A DNA stretch of 38,283 nt from Magnetococcales bacterium HCHbin5 (GCA_002753505.1 PEAG01000031.1:1-38283); one strand, 5' to 3'. Shown: positions 8,553-17,546, counted from the first letter of the stretch. Notes: generated by a model from the sequence alone, not told the origin. Program-made: numbers and translations.

Positions 8553-9776
8553 ATGGAGCGTAGAGATTTTCTGAAATCGTCGATGGCTTTGGCCGCCGGA
8601 GCGACCCTGCCTGCGCTGGCTGTTGCGGCAGAGTCCGGTTCTGCAAACCAACAGGGGACAGACAATCCGGTGGTCAAAAAATACCGGCCATTGGGCAAAA
8701 CCGGAATCAACATGGGCGATATCTCCTTTGGGGCCGGCAAGTTGTCTTCATCCTCCATGGTCTTGCGGGCCATTGACCGGGGAATGAACTATTTTGATAC
8801 CGCTCCCGACTATGGCAGCAGCGAAACCCTGATCGGCGAGGCCATGAGCCGTTTCAAACAACGGGAAAAGATCCATATTGCCTCCAAATATTGCTCCCCC
8901 GACCCTTATCCCGCCCATCTCCCCGCCGGTTCTCCGGTCGCTGACTATATCGCCTCCGTCGATGCCAGCCTGAAACGGATGAATCTGGACTATCTGGACG
9001 TGATCTTTGTCCATGCCATCGGTGAAAAGTCCACCAGCCTGGAGGAGGAACAAAAACGGTTACTGGACGACAACATGCTGACCGCTACCGAAACCCTGAA
9101 AAAGGCGGGCAAGGTCAGAAACCTGGCGGTCTCCTCGCACGGCCCCAACAACCTGGAACCTCTGCTGCTGACAGCGGTAAAAAGCGGTCACTTTGATCTG
9201 ATCATGACCGCTTTCAACTTTATGAAATTTCCCAAACTGCCCGAGGTGATCCAAACCGCATCCGAACAGGGGGTGGGCGTGATCGCCATGAAAACCCTCG
9301 CCGGTGCCAAGGAGAGCCATGTCGAGGCGGGCAACGCCCTCTTTGAGCATGCCGCCTTCCGTTGGGTTCTTAAACATCCCCAGGTGGCCGGGTTGGTGGT
9401 GACCATCAAAAATGTCGAACACTTGAACCTCTATCTACAAGCCTCCGGTACCACCTTCACCGCCGCTGATCAGCGCACTCTGGATCGCTATGCCGCCCTG
9501 CATGGCCAAAGTTATTGCCGGACCGGCTGCGGCGACTGCATGGCCGCTTGCCCTCAGGGTGTTGATGTGGCCAACATTTTGCGCTACCAGATGTATTTTG
9601 AAGATTACGGCGATGAAAAACGGGCCATGCAACAGTATGCCGCGTTGACTCGCTCCGCTGCCCCCTGCCTGGAGTGCCAGCAGCCGCTCTGCACGGCGAC
9701 CTGCGACCACGGCTTGCCGGTCGCCGATAAATTGCAGGCGGCCCACCGTACGCTCTCTTTCGCCACCGTTGCCTGA
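8553..9776 (+). CDS. Tat-exported aldo/keto reductase with two C-terminal Fe-S motifs
   Basis: Predicted 407 residues. The start ATG 8553 follows GGGGAGAG and gives a twin-arginine signal, ERRDFLKSS at residues 2-10, followed by a hydrophobic stretch to about residue 26, so a periplasmic location is likely. The aldo/keto reductase barrel follows (about 45-310), with the catalytic tetrad apparently intact: D82, Y87, K112 and H154. The C-terminus carries two cysteine sets: C322, C326, C329, C333 and C372, C375, C380, C384, consistent with iron-sulfur clusters. The barrel in this family often binds NADPH, which would be odd in the periplasm, so another electron carrier seems likely. First gene of a seven-gene directon; the next gene starts 7 bases after its stop. 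Confidence 0.88.
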   Translation: MERRDFLKSSMALAAGATLPALAVAAESGSANQQGTDNPVVKKYRPLGKTGINMGDISFGAGKLSSSSMVLRAIDRGMNYFDTAPDYGSSETLIGEAMSRFKQREKIHIASKYCSPDPYPAHLPAGSPVADYIASVDASLKRMNLDYLDVIFVHAIGEKSTSLEEEQKRLLDDNMLTATETLKKAGKVRNLAVSSHGPNNLEPLLLTAVKSGHFDLIMTAFNFMKFPKLPEVIQTASEQGVGVIAMKTLAGAKESHVEAGNALFEHAAFRWVLKHPQVAGLVVTIKNVEHLNLYLQASGTTFTAADQRTLDRYAALHGQSYCRTGCGDCMAACPQGVDVANILRYQMYFEDYGDEKRAMQQYAALTRSAAPCLECQQPLCTATCDHGLPVADKLQAAHRTLSFATVA

Positions 9777-9783
9777 CCTGGCC

Positions 9784-10719
9784 ATGGCCTCTGCGATTGC
9801 GCGGTTGCTGTTGATCGCCCTGTTACCCCTGCTGGCTGCACTGCTCTATTGGCAGGGCCAGCACTACGACCCCATGCTGCTGGATTTCCGGGCGGCCGCT
9901 GGCAACAGTCGGCGCGTGCCATTGCCGGAACGGGTGGATGCGTGGCAACGGCAGCCGGATGCGCGCCACTTTGGCAAGGAAAACCTGTACGAATATATCA
10001 ACGGCCACGCCGAATATTTTTTGAGTGCCGGTTTCCGTGCCCTGACCGTGGTGGAGTACCGTCTGCCGACCGACGGCCAACAGCCGTCGGCGGTGTTGGA
10101 CCTGTACGATATGGGCGAGCCGCTCAATGCCTTTGGTGTGTTGATGGATGAGAGCAGCAACGGCCAATTGGTTCCGGTGGGCGAACTGGGCTATCAGAGT
10201 CAGCGCAGCATCGGTTTTACCTCGGGGTCGTACTATGTCAAGCTGGCCGCATTTGCCGACCGGCTTCCCCTGCTGCCGCTGGCGCAGGCGGTCGACCGGG
10301 GGCTGCGCAAGGCGATGCCCTCGACCCCTGGCACCGCTGCCCGGAACTTTTTGTTCCCCGATTTGGGGGTTGTGACCGGCACCCGTTTTATAAAGGAGGA
10401 TTACCACGGCTGGGGCTTTCTCCAACGGGTGGTGGAGCGCAGTTTTAACAGGGGAGACGGAACAGTCATCACCGCCTTCACCGTCTCCGGTTCGGCAAAA
10501 CAGATGGCGGCCATGGAGCAGGCTTTTTTAGCATTTTTTCAACAGGAAGGGATAACGGTGACCGAGATCAGGGCGGAGGGAATGCGCCTGCTGCAGATCG
10601 CAGACCGCTATGAAGGCGATTGGCTGCTGCTGCCGATGGAGAGTGGCTGGCTTGGGATTTTTCATCCCCTGGATGAGCTGTTGAAAGGCCAACTGCGGGC
10701 CTTTGTCCGCCATGAGTGA
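9784..10719 (+). CDS. DUF6599-like membrane-anchored or secreted protein
   Basis: Predicted 311 residues. One N-terminal hydrophobic helix (residues 5-22) would act as signal or anchor. The motif ENLYEYINGHAEYFL (66-80) is what I associate with the DUF6599 family, often found beside Fe-S proteins. No catalytic motif is recognised. The start is uncertain: ATG 9784 has no clear Shine-Dalgarno sequence, and TTG 9769 in the same frame is possible. Its 3' end overlaps the next start by eight bases. Genetic context suggests a periplasmic accessory protein for the neighbouring redox proteins; this is inference. Confidence 0.8.
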   Translation: MASAIARLLLIALLPLLAALLYWQGQHYDPMLLDFRAAAGNSRRVPLPERVDAWQRQPDARHFGKENLYEYINGHAEYFLSAGFRALTVVEYRLPTDGQQPSAVLDLYDMGEPLNAFGVLMDESSNGQLVPVGELGYQSQRSIGFTSGSYYVKLAAFADRLPLLPLAQAVDRGLRKAMPSTPGTAARNFLFPDLGVVTGTRFIKEDYHGWGFLQRVVERSFNRGDGTVITAFTVSGSAKQMAAMEQAFLAFFQQEGITVTEIRAEGMRLLQIADRYEGDWLLLPMESGWLGIFHPLDELLKGQLRAFVRHE

Positions 10720-11749
10720 GATCAATGCCAAGCGCAAAACGCGCCCCAGCGGATCGCGCAATCAGCAGGTGGAACCAACCTGGAGCCGACGTCGTTTTTT
10801 GATCGAAACCGGCAAAACGGCAGGCGTGGCGGTCGGCATCGCCGGGTTGGGATACTGGGCCTACAGCCCGGAGCCGGTGCGCCATGCACAGGAGACCGTT
10901 TTGACCCTGAAAGATTTCCGGGTCGAGAGCAACCCACTCTATCCGGTGTTGACGGTGGTGCGGGGCAACCAGGTTGCCGCGATGGTGCAAGAGGCGGTGA
11001 CGGCCCTGGGCGGCATGCAGCGGTTTGTCCAGCGCGGGGATGTCGTCCTGCTGAAACCCAACGTGGGATGGGACCGCCAGCCGGAACAGGCCGCCAATAC
11101 CCATCCGGATCTGGTCGCTGCGGTGGCCAATATGTGCCGGGAGGCGGGAGCCAAACAGGTCTGGGTCACCGACTGTTCCATCAACGATCCCCGCCGCAGC
11201 TTTGCCCGCTCCGGCATCGAGCGGGCGGTCCAGCAGAGCGGGGCAACGCTGCAGTTGCCCGGTGGGGATGATTTTCGCCTGACCGATATGCACGGTTCGC
11301 TGCTCAAGGTGTGGCCGGTGGTCCGCTTTTTTCACCAGGTGGACAAGGTGATCAACCTGCCCATTGTCAAACAGCACTCCCTGAGCGGTTGCACGCTGGC
11401 GATGAAAAACTGGTACGGCATACTGGGGGGACAACGCAATCGTCTCCACCAGCAGATCCATACCTCTATCGTCGATCTGGCGGCGGCGGTGCGCCCGACG
11501 CTGACCATCATGGATGCGGTGCGGGTCTTGAAACATAACGGCCCTTCCGGGGGCAGTCTCGATGATGTGGCCCAGGAAAACACCATCCTGGCCGGTTTGG
11601 ACGAGGTGGCTCTGGATAGTTGGGCTCTGCATCTGCTGGATCTGACCCTGCAACAGGTACCCTATCTGGCCATGGCCGAGCAGCGTGGTCTCGGGCAGAC
11701 GGATTGGCGTTCACTCAACTGGCTGGAACGCCAGCTTGGGACCGGTTAG
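10712..11749 (+). CDS. Tat-signal DUF362 domain protein
   Basis: Predicted 345 residues. The twin-arginine signal is SRRRFLIETG (25-34), followed by a hydrophobic segment rich in Gly and Ala (about 36-50). The DUF362 domain covers roughly 70-340, with VLLKPNVGWD (112-121) and NTHPD (129-133) typical of the family. Members are poorly characterised; some are fused or linked to ferredoxin domains. No Fe-S motif is seen in this protein. The start ATG 10712 lies inside the previous gene, and the following gene begins 13 bases after its stop. Likely periplasmic, in one pathway with the reductase and polyferredoxin. Confidence 0.87.
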   Translation: MSEINAKRKTRPSGSRNQQVEPTWSRRRFLIETGKTAGVAVGIAGLGYWAYSPEPVRHAQETVLTLKDFRVESNPLYPVLTVVRGNQVAAMVQEAVTALGGMQRFVQRGDVVLLKPNVGWDRQPEQAANTHPDLVAAVANMCREAGAKQVWVTDCSINDPRRSFARSGIERAVQQSGATLQLPGGDDFRLTDMHGSLLKVWPVVRFFHQVDKVINLPIVKQHSLSGCTLAMKNWYGILGGQRNRLHQQIHTSIVDLAAAVRPTLTIMDAVRVLKHNGPSGGSLDDVAQENTILAGLDEVALDSWALHLLDLTLQQVPYLAMAEQRGLGQTDWRSLNWLERQLGTG

Positions 11750-11762
11750 AGGAGTCGGGCCG

Positions 11763-13283
11763 ATGCCAAGCTTGCGCACCATTCGACGCCTGTATGCGGT
11801 ATTTTTTTTCGGACTGTTCCTGTTTTTACTTTGGCGAGCCGATTTCAGCCATCTGCAGGGCTATGAAGTGGACCTGTTGCTGGAACTGGATCCCCTGACC
11901 GCCCTGGCCGGGGGGTTGAGCAGCGGTACGCTTTACCGCGGTTTGGCTCTCTCCCTGTTGGTGATCATTCCCACCCTGTTTTTTGGACGCTTTTTTTGTG
12001 CCTGGGTCTGCCCGCTTGGTATTCTCAATCAGTTTTTCAGCCATCTGTTCCAGCGGCTGCGACCGGCGGAAGCCTATCGACGCAACCGCTATCACCCCCT
12101 GTTCCGGGTCAAATATTATCTGCTGTTCGGTCTGTTGGTCCTGGCTGCCTTTGGCGTACTGCAAACCGGGCTGTTGGATCCCATCGCCTTGCTGACCCGC
12201 TCTTTTGTGGTGGGGGTCTGGCCAGCCTTGCAACAGAGTGGGGTCGATTTATATCTGTTGCAGCCCCATTTTTTGGGAGGTGCCTGGATCTCCTTGCTCT
12301 TGTTGGCTATTCTCCTTGCCAACCGCTTTATGACCCGTTTTTGGTGCCGGGTGGCCTGTCCGCTGGGGGCCTTGCTGGGGCTGCTCTCCTGGCGATCGCT
12401 CTTCCGCATCCGCCGGGATGTGGACAAGTGCAATGACTGTTCGCACTGCCTGGAATTTTGTCAGGGTGGCAGCGACCCCAACGGTGCCTTGCGGGTGAGT
12501 GAGTGCCATCTTTGCATGAATTGCATCGAACAGTGTCCGTCGGCGGCCCTCCATTATGGCCTGCCCCAACCCCGCAGCTCTCTGGGCAATGCCGTTGATC
12601 TCAGCCGCCGCCGGTTGGTGGAGAGCGGGGTGGCGGCTGCGCTGTTTGCGCCGATGCTGCGCAGCTCCTACTCGGCGGCCTCCACCCCACACCCAACCAT
12701 GATCCGTCCACCGGGTGCGCTGACGGAGACCGATTTTTTGGCGCGTTGTATCAAATGCGCAGCCTGCATGCGGGTCTGTCCCACCAACGTGCTGCAACCG
12801 GCCCTGCTGGAGGGAGGGGTGGAGGCCCTGTGGACCCCCATCCTGGTGAATCGGTTGGGCTATTGTGAATACCACTGTGTGCTGTGTGGACAGGTCTGCC
12901 CCACGGGTGCCATTCGTCCATTGACGGTGCAGGAAAAAGTGGGAACCCCAGGTCAGACGGGCACCGGCTCAGCCGCTCCCATCCAGTTGGGGACCGCCTT
13001 TTTTGACCAGGGGCGATGTCTGCCCTGGGCTATGGCGACGCCATGCATTGTCTGCGAAGAGGTCTGTCCCACCTCCCCGAAGGCGATCTGGTTCAAAACG
13101 GTGGAGGTAACCAATCGGCAAGGGCAGTCGGTAGCGGTCAAACAACCCTACCTGGATCCTGTCCTCTGTATCGGTTGCGGCATCTGCGAAAACAAGTGTC
13201 CGGTGACAGACCTGGCAGCCGTTCGGGTGACATCGGTGGGGGAGAGCCGTTCCCGGCACAACAAGATGATTTTACCTGGTTAG
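11763..13283 (+). CDS. NapH/NapG-like membrane polyferredoxin fusion
   Basis: Predicted 506 residues, ATG 11763 with GAGGAG eight bases upstream. The N-terminal half is NapH/NosR-like. It has hydrophobic segments near 11-24, 62-78, 117-135 and 172-187, the two loops CAWVCPLG (79-86) and CRVACPLG (195-202), then two ferredoxin motifs (C223, C226, C229, C233; C248, C251, C254, C258). The second half is NapG/MauM-like with four more sets: C329-C339, C368-C379, C419-C435 and C469-C479. That is six predicted 4Fe-4S clusters. The join carries SRRRLVESG (281-289) before a hydrophobic run, like a twin-arginine signal now internal. Such proteins pass quinol electrons to periplasmic enzymes. The acceptor here is unknown. 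Confidence 0.9.
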   Translation: MPSLRTIRRLYAVFFFGLFLFLLWRADFSHLQGYEVDLLLELDPLTALAGGLSSGTLYRGLALSLLVIIPTLFFGRFFCAWVCPLGILNQFFSHLFQRLRPAEAYRRNRYHPLFRVKYYLLFGLLVLAAFGVLQTGLLDPIALLTRSFVVGVWPALQQSGVDLYLLQPHFLGGAWISLLLLAILLANRFMTRFWCRVACPLGALLGLLSWRSLFRIRRDVDKCNDCSHCLEFCQGGSDPNGALRVSECHLCMNCIEQCPSAALHYGLPQPRSSLGNAVDLSRRRLVESGVAAALFAPMLRSSYSAASTPHPTMIRPPGALTETDFLARCIKCAACMRVCPTNVLQPALLEGGVEALWTPILVNRLGYCEYHCVLCGQVCPTGAIRPLTVQEKVGTPGQTGTGSAAPIQLGTAFFDQGRCLPWAMATPCIVCEEVCPTSPKAIWFKTVEVTNRQGQSVAVKQPYLDPVLCIGCGICENKCPVTDLAAVRVTSVGESRSRHNKMILPG

Positions 13284-13291
13284 GTGATCGC

Positions 13292-14512
13292 ATGAAACTG
13301 TATCTGGATCTGCCGTCGGGTATCGCGGGCAACATGTTTCTGGCGGCCTGTCTCGACCTGGGACTGGATCGCCTGCTTTTGCAAAACGCTTTGGCGAGCC
13401 TGGCACCGGACTGCAGCTGGGAGATCACCCAGGCCCGACGAGGTGGACTGCGGGGCCTGCATCTACACATTGGCGTGCCAGCCGATCAACCCCACCGGCA
13501 TCTGCGGACCATCCTGAACCGCCTGGATCAGGCCACCCTGCCGGTAGCGGTCAAGGAGTTGGCCACGACCATGTTTACCCATTTGGCGACCGCCGAGGCC
13601 GCCGTGCATGGGATTTCGGTCGAGGAGGTCCATTTTCATGAGGTGGGTGCCGTGGATGCCATCGTTGACATCTGCGGTGCGGCCTTTGCTGTCTGGCAGT
13701 TGGGCGTCACCCACGTCGATGCCTCGCCTGTTCCTACCGGTTCCGGCTTTGTGGAGTGCCAGCACGGCCGTTTGCCCGTGCCCGCGCCCGCTGTGGCCGA
13801 GCTGTTGCGTCGGCACCAGCTGCCGCTGCGGCCCGATCCGGTGGAGGCAGAGTTGGTGACCCCCACCGGAGCCGCCATCCTGGTCACGCTGCTGGAACAT
13901 TTTGCGCGCTCCGGCTTGACCCGGATCGATAGGATTGGCCATGGACTGGGCAGCCGGGAGTTGCCGGGCCGTCCCAATCTGTTGCGTATCCTGGCCCAGA
14001 CAGAGTCCGCGCCGGCAGCCGATAGCGACTGCATCCGGGAGTCGGTGGTGGTATTGTCCAGCCACCTGGATGATATGAATCCCGAATGGTATGGCTCCCT
14101 CTGGGAGCTGTTGCGGGAGGCCGGTGCATTGGATGTCGCGCTGATCCCCATGACCATGAAAAAAGGTCGTCCAGGGGTCCGCGTGGAGATTGTGGCAAAC
14201 CAGGGCAGTGCAGAGGGGCTGGCCCGGTTGCTGCTGTCTCATACCACCGCACTGGGGGTCCGGATGGCGGTCATGGATCGCCTCGTGTTGCCTCGTACAG
14301 CACGCATGGTGGAGACACCCTGGGGGCGGCTGCGTGCCAAAGAGGCCCATGGTATCTGGCGGCTGGAACACGATGATCTGGCCGCATTGGCCCAGGAGCA
14401 GGGATGGAGCCTGCCACAGACACAACAATCGGTCGCGCCGTTTCTGGCCGCAGCCATTCAGGCCGATCACAGCCTGCACAAGGAGTCCGACCGGTGTCAC
14501 CCGACCGCTTGA
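13292..14512 (+). CDS. larC: LarC, nickel insertion enzyme for the NPN cofactor
   Basis: Predicted 406 residues. LarC uses CTP and inserts nickel into the pincer nucleotide made by LarB and LarE. Signatures are the start KLYLDLPSGIAGNMFLAA, EVHFHEVGAVD (112-122) and TPTGAA (190-195). Here the whole protein is one frame; in Lactobacillus plantarum LarC is made by programmed frameshifting from two frames. ATG 13292 is eight bases after the polyferredoxin stop, so translation is probably coupled to the redox genes. It overlaps larB by 19 bases. Confidence 0.95.
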   Translation: MKLYLDLPSGIAGNMFLAACLDLGLDRLLLQNALASLAPDCSWEITQARRGGLRGLHLHIGVPADQPHRHLRTILNRLDQATLPVAVKELATTMFTHLATAEAAVHGISVEEVHFHEVGAVDAIVDICGAAFAVWQLGVTHVDASPVPTGSGFVECQHGRLPVPAPAVAELLRRHQLPLRPDPVEAELVTPTGAAILVTLLEHFARSGLTRIDRIGHGLGSRELPGRPNLLRILAQTESAPAADSDCIRESVVVLSSHLDDMNPEWYGSLWELLREAGALDVALIPMTMKKGRPGVRVEIVANQGSAEGLARLLLSHTTALGVRMAVMDRLVLPRTARMVETPWGRLRAKEAHGIWRLEHDDLAALAQEQGWSLPQTQQSVAPFLAAAIQADHSLHKESDRCHPTA

Positions 14513-15273
14513 AAGCATTACTGGAGGCTCTCGCAACTGGCCAGGCCTCTGTGGATGAGACCCTGGCCAGGCTGGAACAGTTTCCGATGGATGCCCTGCT
14601 CCAGGAGGAGGGGGTCGTGGCCCGCCTGGATACCCATCGCTGTTTGCGACACGGCTTCCCGGAGGTTGTGCTGGCACAAGGCAAGCAGTATCGGCACCTG
14701 CAGGCCATTGTCGAACGCGCATTGAAGGATGATGCGACCCTGTTGATCACCCGCCTTTCCCGCAAACAGCGTCTTCGCCTGATGGCGCAATTTCCCCTGT
14801 TGGAGCATGCTGTCGGCACCCGCTGTCTGTATCGGCAGCTGGAACAAAAAGCGGCGGAGGGGCTGGTTGGGGTGTTGTGTGCCGGCACCAGCGACATTGC
14901 CGTCGCCGAGGAGGCTGCGTTGGTGGCCCGCCTGATGGGGGCGCGGGTGGAGACCTACTATGATGCCGGGGTGGCTGGGCTGCACCGCCTGCTGGGGGCT
15001 GTCGAGTTGCTGCGCACGGCGCGGGTCTTTGTGGTCGTGGCCGGCATGGAGGGGGCGATGCCCTCTGTGGTGGGCGGACTGGTGGACAGGCCCGTCATTG
15101 CCGTGCCCACCTCCAGCGGCTACGGAACCGCGTTCCAGGGGGTTGCCGCCCTGTTGGGCATGCTGAACAGTTGTGCAGCCAATGTGACGGTTGTCAACAT
15201 CGATAACGGATTCGGGGCCGGTTATGTGGCAGGTTTGATCAATCGCTGGGGAGTATCCGATGGAAAACAATGA
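14494..15273 (+). CDS. larB: LarB, pyridinium-3,5-biscarboxylic acid mononucleotide synthase
   Basis: Predicted 259 residues. LarB carboxylates and hydrolyses nicotinic acid adenine dinucleotide, the first step to the nickel-pincer cofactor. A GTG start at 14494 is chosen because AGGAG (14481-14485) sits eight bases upstream; the frame is open further 5' but within larC. Motifs seen: ARLDTHRCLRHGFPEVV (43-59), GTSDIAVAEEA (131-141) and a PurE-like C-terminal half with AGMEGAMPSVVGG and PTSSGYGTAFQG. Length is close to known LarB proteins. Confidence 0.95.
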   Translation: MSPDRLKALLEALATGQASVDETLARLEQFPMDALLQEEGVVARLDTHRCLRHGFPEVVLAQGKQYRHLQAIVERALKDDATLLITRLSRKQRLRLMAQFPLLEHAVGTRCLYRQLEQKAAEGLVGVLCAGTSDIAVAEEAALVARLMGARVETYYDAGVAGLHRLLGAVELLRTARVFVVVAGMEGAMPSVVGGLVDRPVIAVPTSSGYGTAFQGVAALLGMLNSCAANVTVVNIDNGFGAGYVAGLINRWGVSDGKQ

Positions 15274-16087
15274 TCCACGTTGGGCCAAATACCAGACACT
15301 GCTTGATCATTTGCGGGGGTTCGGGAGTGCCCTGGTGGCCTTTTCCGGCGGGGTGGACAGTACCTTGCTGGTGGCGGCAGTCAAGGAGTCCGGCATCTCC
15401 TATCTGGCGGTGACAGCCCTCTCTCCCACCATGCCCGCCCGTGATCGGGCAGATGTGCAGGCGGTGGTTGCTGAACTGGGACTGCTGCATCGCTATATTG
15501 AAAGCGGTGAAATTGAGGACAGCAATTTTGTCAAGAATGGCCCGGATCGGTGTTTTTTTTGCAAAAGCGACCTGTTCCAGCGGTTGACGGCATTGGCCCG
15601 GCTTGAGGGGCTGGCGGTGGTTTTGGATGGCAGTACGGTGGATGATCTGGCGGATTATCGCCCCGGTCGGCAGGCCCAGCAACAATTTGCAGTCAGAAGC
15701 CCCCTGCAGGAGTCCGGTTTGAGCAAGGCGGAGGTTCGCTGGTTTGCCAGGGAGCGGCGTTTGAAGAGTTGGGACAAGCCGGCTTCACCCTGTCTCTCCT
15801 CCAGAATTTCCTATGGTGAGCCCATTGTGCTTGCCTCTCTGCGGATGGTTGAGGAGGCAGAAAACCGGCTGCGGGAGCTGGGATTTGAGACGCTGCGGGT
15901 GAGAAAGCAGGGCGAGACGGCCCGCATCGAGCTGCCGGAGGGTGATATTGCGCGCCTGCTGGACCCGACCCTGCGCCATCGGATCACGGTGGCGTTGCTG
16001 CAAACCGGTTTCAAATATGTCTCCCTGGATCTGGAGGGATTTCAAAGCGGCAAACTGAATCGGGTTGTCATGGCCGATTCAGTTTAG
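15260..16087 (+). CDS. larE: LarE, ATP-dependent sulfur transferase, three-cysteine type
   Basis: Predicted 275 residues. LarE adenylates the LarB product and adds sulfur. The PP-loop SGGVDS is at 29-34. Cysteines C98 and C101 (DRCFFCK) and C178 (SPCLSSR) are present. L. plantarum LarE, as I recall it, has only the last one and sacrifices its sulfur. LarE proteins with all three are reported to hold a 4Fe-4S cluster and work catalytically, so the Fe-S type is predicted here. ATG 15260 has GGGGAG upstream and overlaps larB by 14 bases. It is the last gene of the directon; no larA follows. Confidence 0.95.
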   Translation: MENNDPRWAKYQTLLDHLRGFGSALVAFSGGVDSTLLVAAVKESGISYLAVTALSPTMPARDRADVQAVVAELGLLHRYIESGEIEDSNFVKNGPDRCFFCKSDLFQRLTALARLEGLAVVLDGSTVDDLADYRPGRQAQQQFAVRSPLQESGLSKAEVRWFARERRLKSWDKPASPCLSSRISYGEPIVLASLRMVEEAENRLRELGFETLRVRKQGETARIELPEGDIARLLDPTLRHRITVALLQTGFKYVSLDLEGFQSGKLNRVVMADSV

Positions 16088-16226
16088 CCCCGTTGCCCTG
16101 GGAGGGCGAAAAATGGTACTGTCGGACTGGGAGGGGGTTCGTTGCTGGTTGTTGACCGGGGTAAACGGTAGCGGCCAGTCGAGCATCAACAAATTTTGGC
16201 ATTGAGTCAACAGCTTGGGGTGTACA

Positions 16227-17546
16227 ATGGACCCTTTTCATTTTAAAAAACAGCCTCGCATCCTGGTGGTGGACGATTCCCGTTCGGCCCGTGAATTGAT
16301 TCGATCCTTCCTGGAAAAAGATGGATATGCGGTGATCGTTGCCGAAGATGGCAAGGAAGCGGTCAAAAAATTTCGGGAGAGCCACTATGATCTGGTGTTG
16401 ATGGATGCCAACATGCCTGTTGTCGACGGTTATCGGGCCTGTACCGAAATCCGGCGATCACTCAACGGATCCGATGTCGGCATCATCATGATCACCGCCC
16501 AGGATGACGATGAATCGGTTGAGAAGGCCTTTTCTGCGGGTGCCGAGGAGTATATCACCAAGCCGATTCATTGGGTTGTATTGCAAAAGAGAATCCGTCT
16601 TTCACTGGCCAATCGCTATGCCCAGGAGGAGGTTGTGGAGGGGCGGGCCCGCATGGAGGCAATCTTCAATACGGCGGCGGACGCCATCCTGGTGATCAAC
16701 CAGTCGGGTTGTGTGGAATCCATCAATCTGGCAGCAGAAAAAATGTTGGGATATCCCATGCATGAGCTGATGGGTCAAAATGTTTCCGTGATCATGCCCT
16801 CTCCTCATCGGGAACGGCATGATCAATATTTGGCCAGCTATCTGCAGTCCGGTCATGCCAAGATGTTGGGTACGAAAAAAGAGCTGCTTGCCAAACGGAA
16901 AAATGGCCAGACCTTTCCGGTGGAGTTGACGATCAGCGAAGTCAAACTGAAAAACCGGGTTCTGTTTACCGGTATTTTGCGGGATATTACCGAACGCAAG
17001 GAGGCGGAACAAAAGATTTTTTATCAAGCCAATTATGATGCACTGACCGGTATTGCCAACCGCTCCCTGTTTATCAAATCGCTGGCAGATGCTGTCGACA
17101 AGTCACTCAAGCAACAAAAGCCATTGGGGTTGATCTTTGTGGATCTGGATCGGTTCAAATGGGTGAATGATAACCTGGGCCATGGGGCGGGTGACACGCT
17201 CTTGCAGGCTTCGGCAAAAAGAGTTCGGGAATGTCTGCGGGAGCAGGATCTGGTGGCACGGTTGGGAGGGGACGAATTTACCGTCATCATTCCGGATCTG
17301 TCCCAGCAGGAGACCCTCTCGATCGCCCGTCAGATTTTGCATCGCCTGAATGAGAGCTTTTTGTTGGAAGGCACCCCAACCTATATTTCCGGTTCGCTGG
17401 GGGTGGCTTTTTTGCCGCAGGATGCACAGGATTTGGGCGGTCTGCTCAAATGTGCGGATGAGGCCATGTATCGTTCCAAAAAAGCGGGCCGTAACGCATG
17501 TCATTCCTACGGCGGCGAATCGTTTGCGTTGCAACGGAACTATTGA
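16227..17546 (+). CDS. REC-PAS-GGDEF response-regulator diguanylate cyclase
   Basis: Predicted 439-residue cytoplasmic protein. The receiver domain (11-125) has D16/D17, phosphoacceptor D60 and K112. A PAS domain covers about 140-260, and GGDEF about 265-435. The active-site GGDEF is at 347-351 and an inhibitory site REQD (338-341) lies five residues before it, so the enzyme should make c-di-GMP and be product-inhibited. There is no EAL domain. The start ATG 16227 has only a weak ribosome site. It sits 139 bases after larE and may have its own promoter. Phosphorylation by the kinase encoded at 20193 is possible but not shown. Confidence 0.92.
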   Translation: MDPFHFKKQPRILVVDDSRSARELIRSFLEKDGYAVIVAEDGKEAVKKFRESHYDLVLMDANMPVVDGYRACTEIRRSLNGSDVGIIMITAQDDDESVEKAFSAGAEEYITKPIHWVVLQKRIRLSLANRYAQEEVVEGRARMEAIFNTAADAILVINQSGCVESINLAAEKMLGYPMHELMGQNVSVIMPSPHRERHDQYLASYLQSGHAKMLGTKKELLAKRKNGQTFPVELTISEVKLKNRVLFTGILRDITERKEAEQKIFYQANYDALTGIANRSLFIKSLADAVDKSLKQQKPLGLIFVDLDRFKWVNDNLGHGAGDTLLQASAKRVRECLREQDLVARLGGDEFTVIIPDLSQQETLSIARQILHRLNESFLLEGTPTYISGSLGVAFLPQDAQDLGGLLKCADEAMYRSKKAGRNACHSYGGESFALQRNY

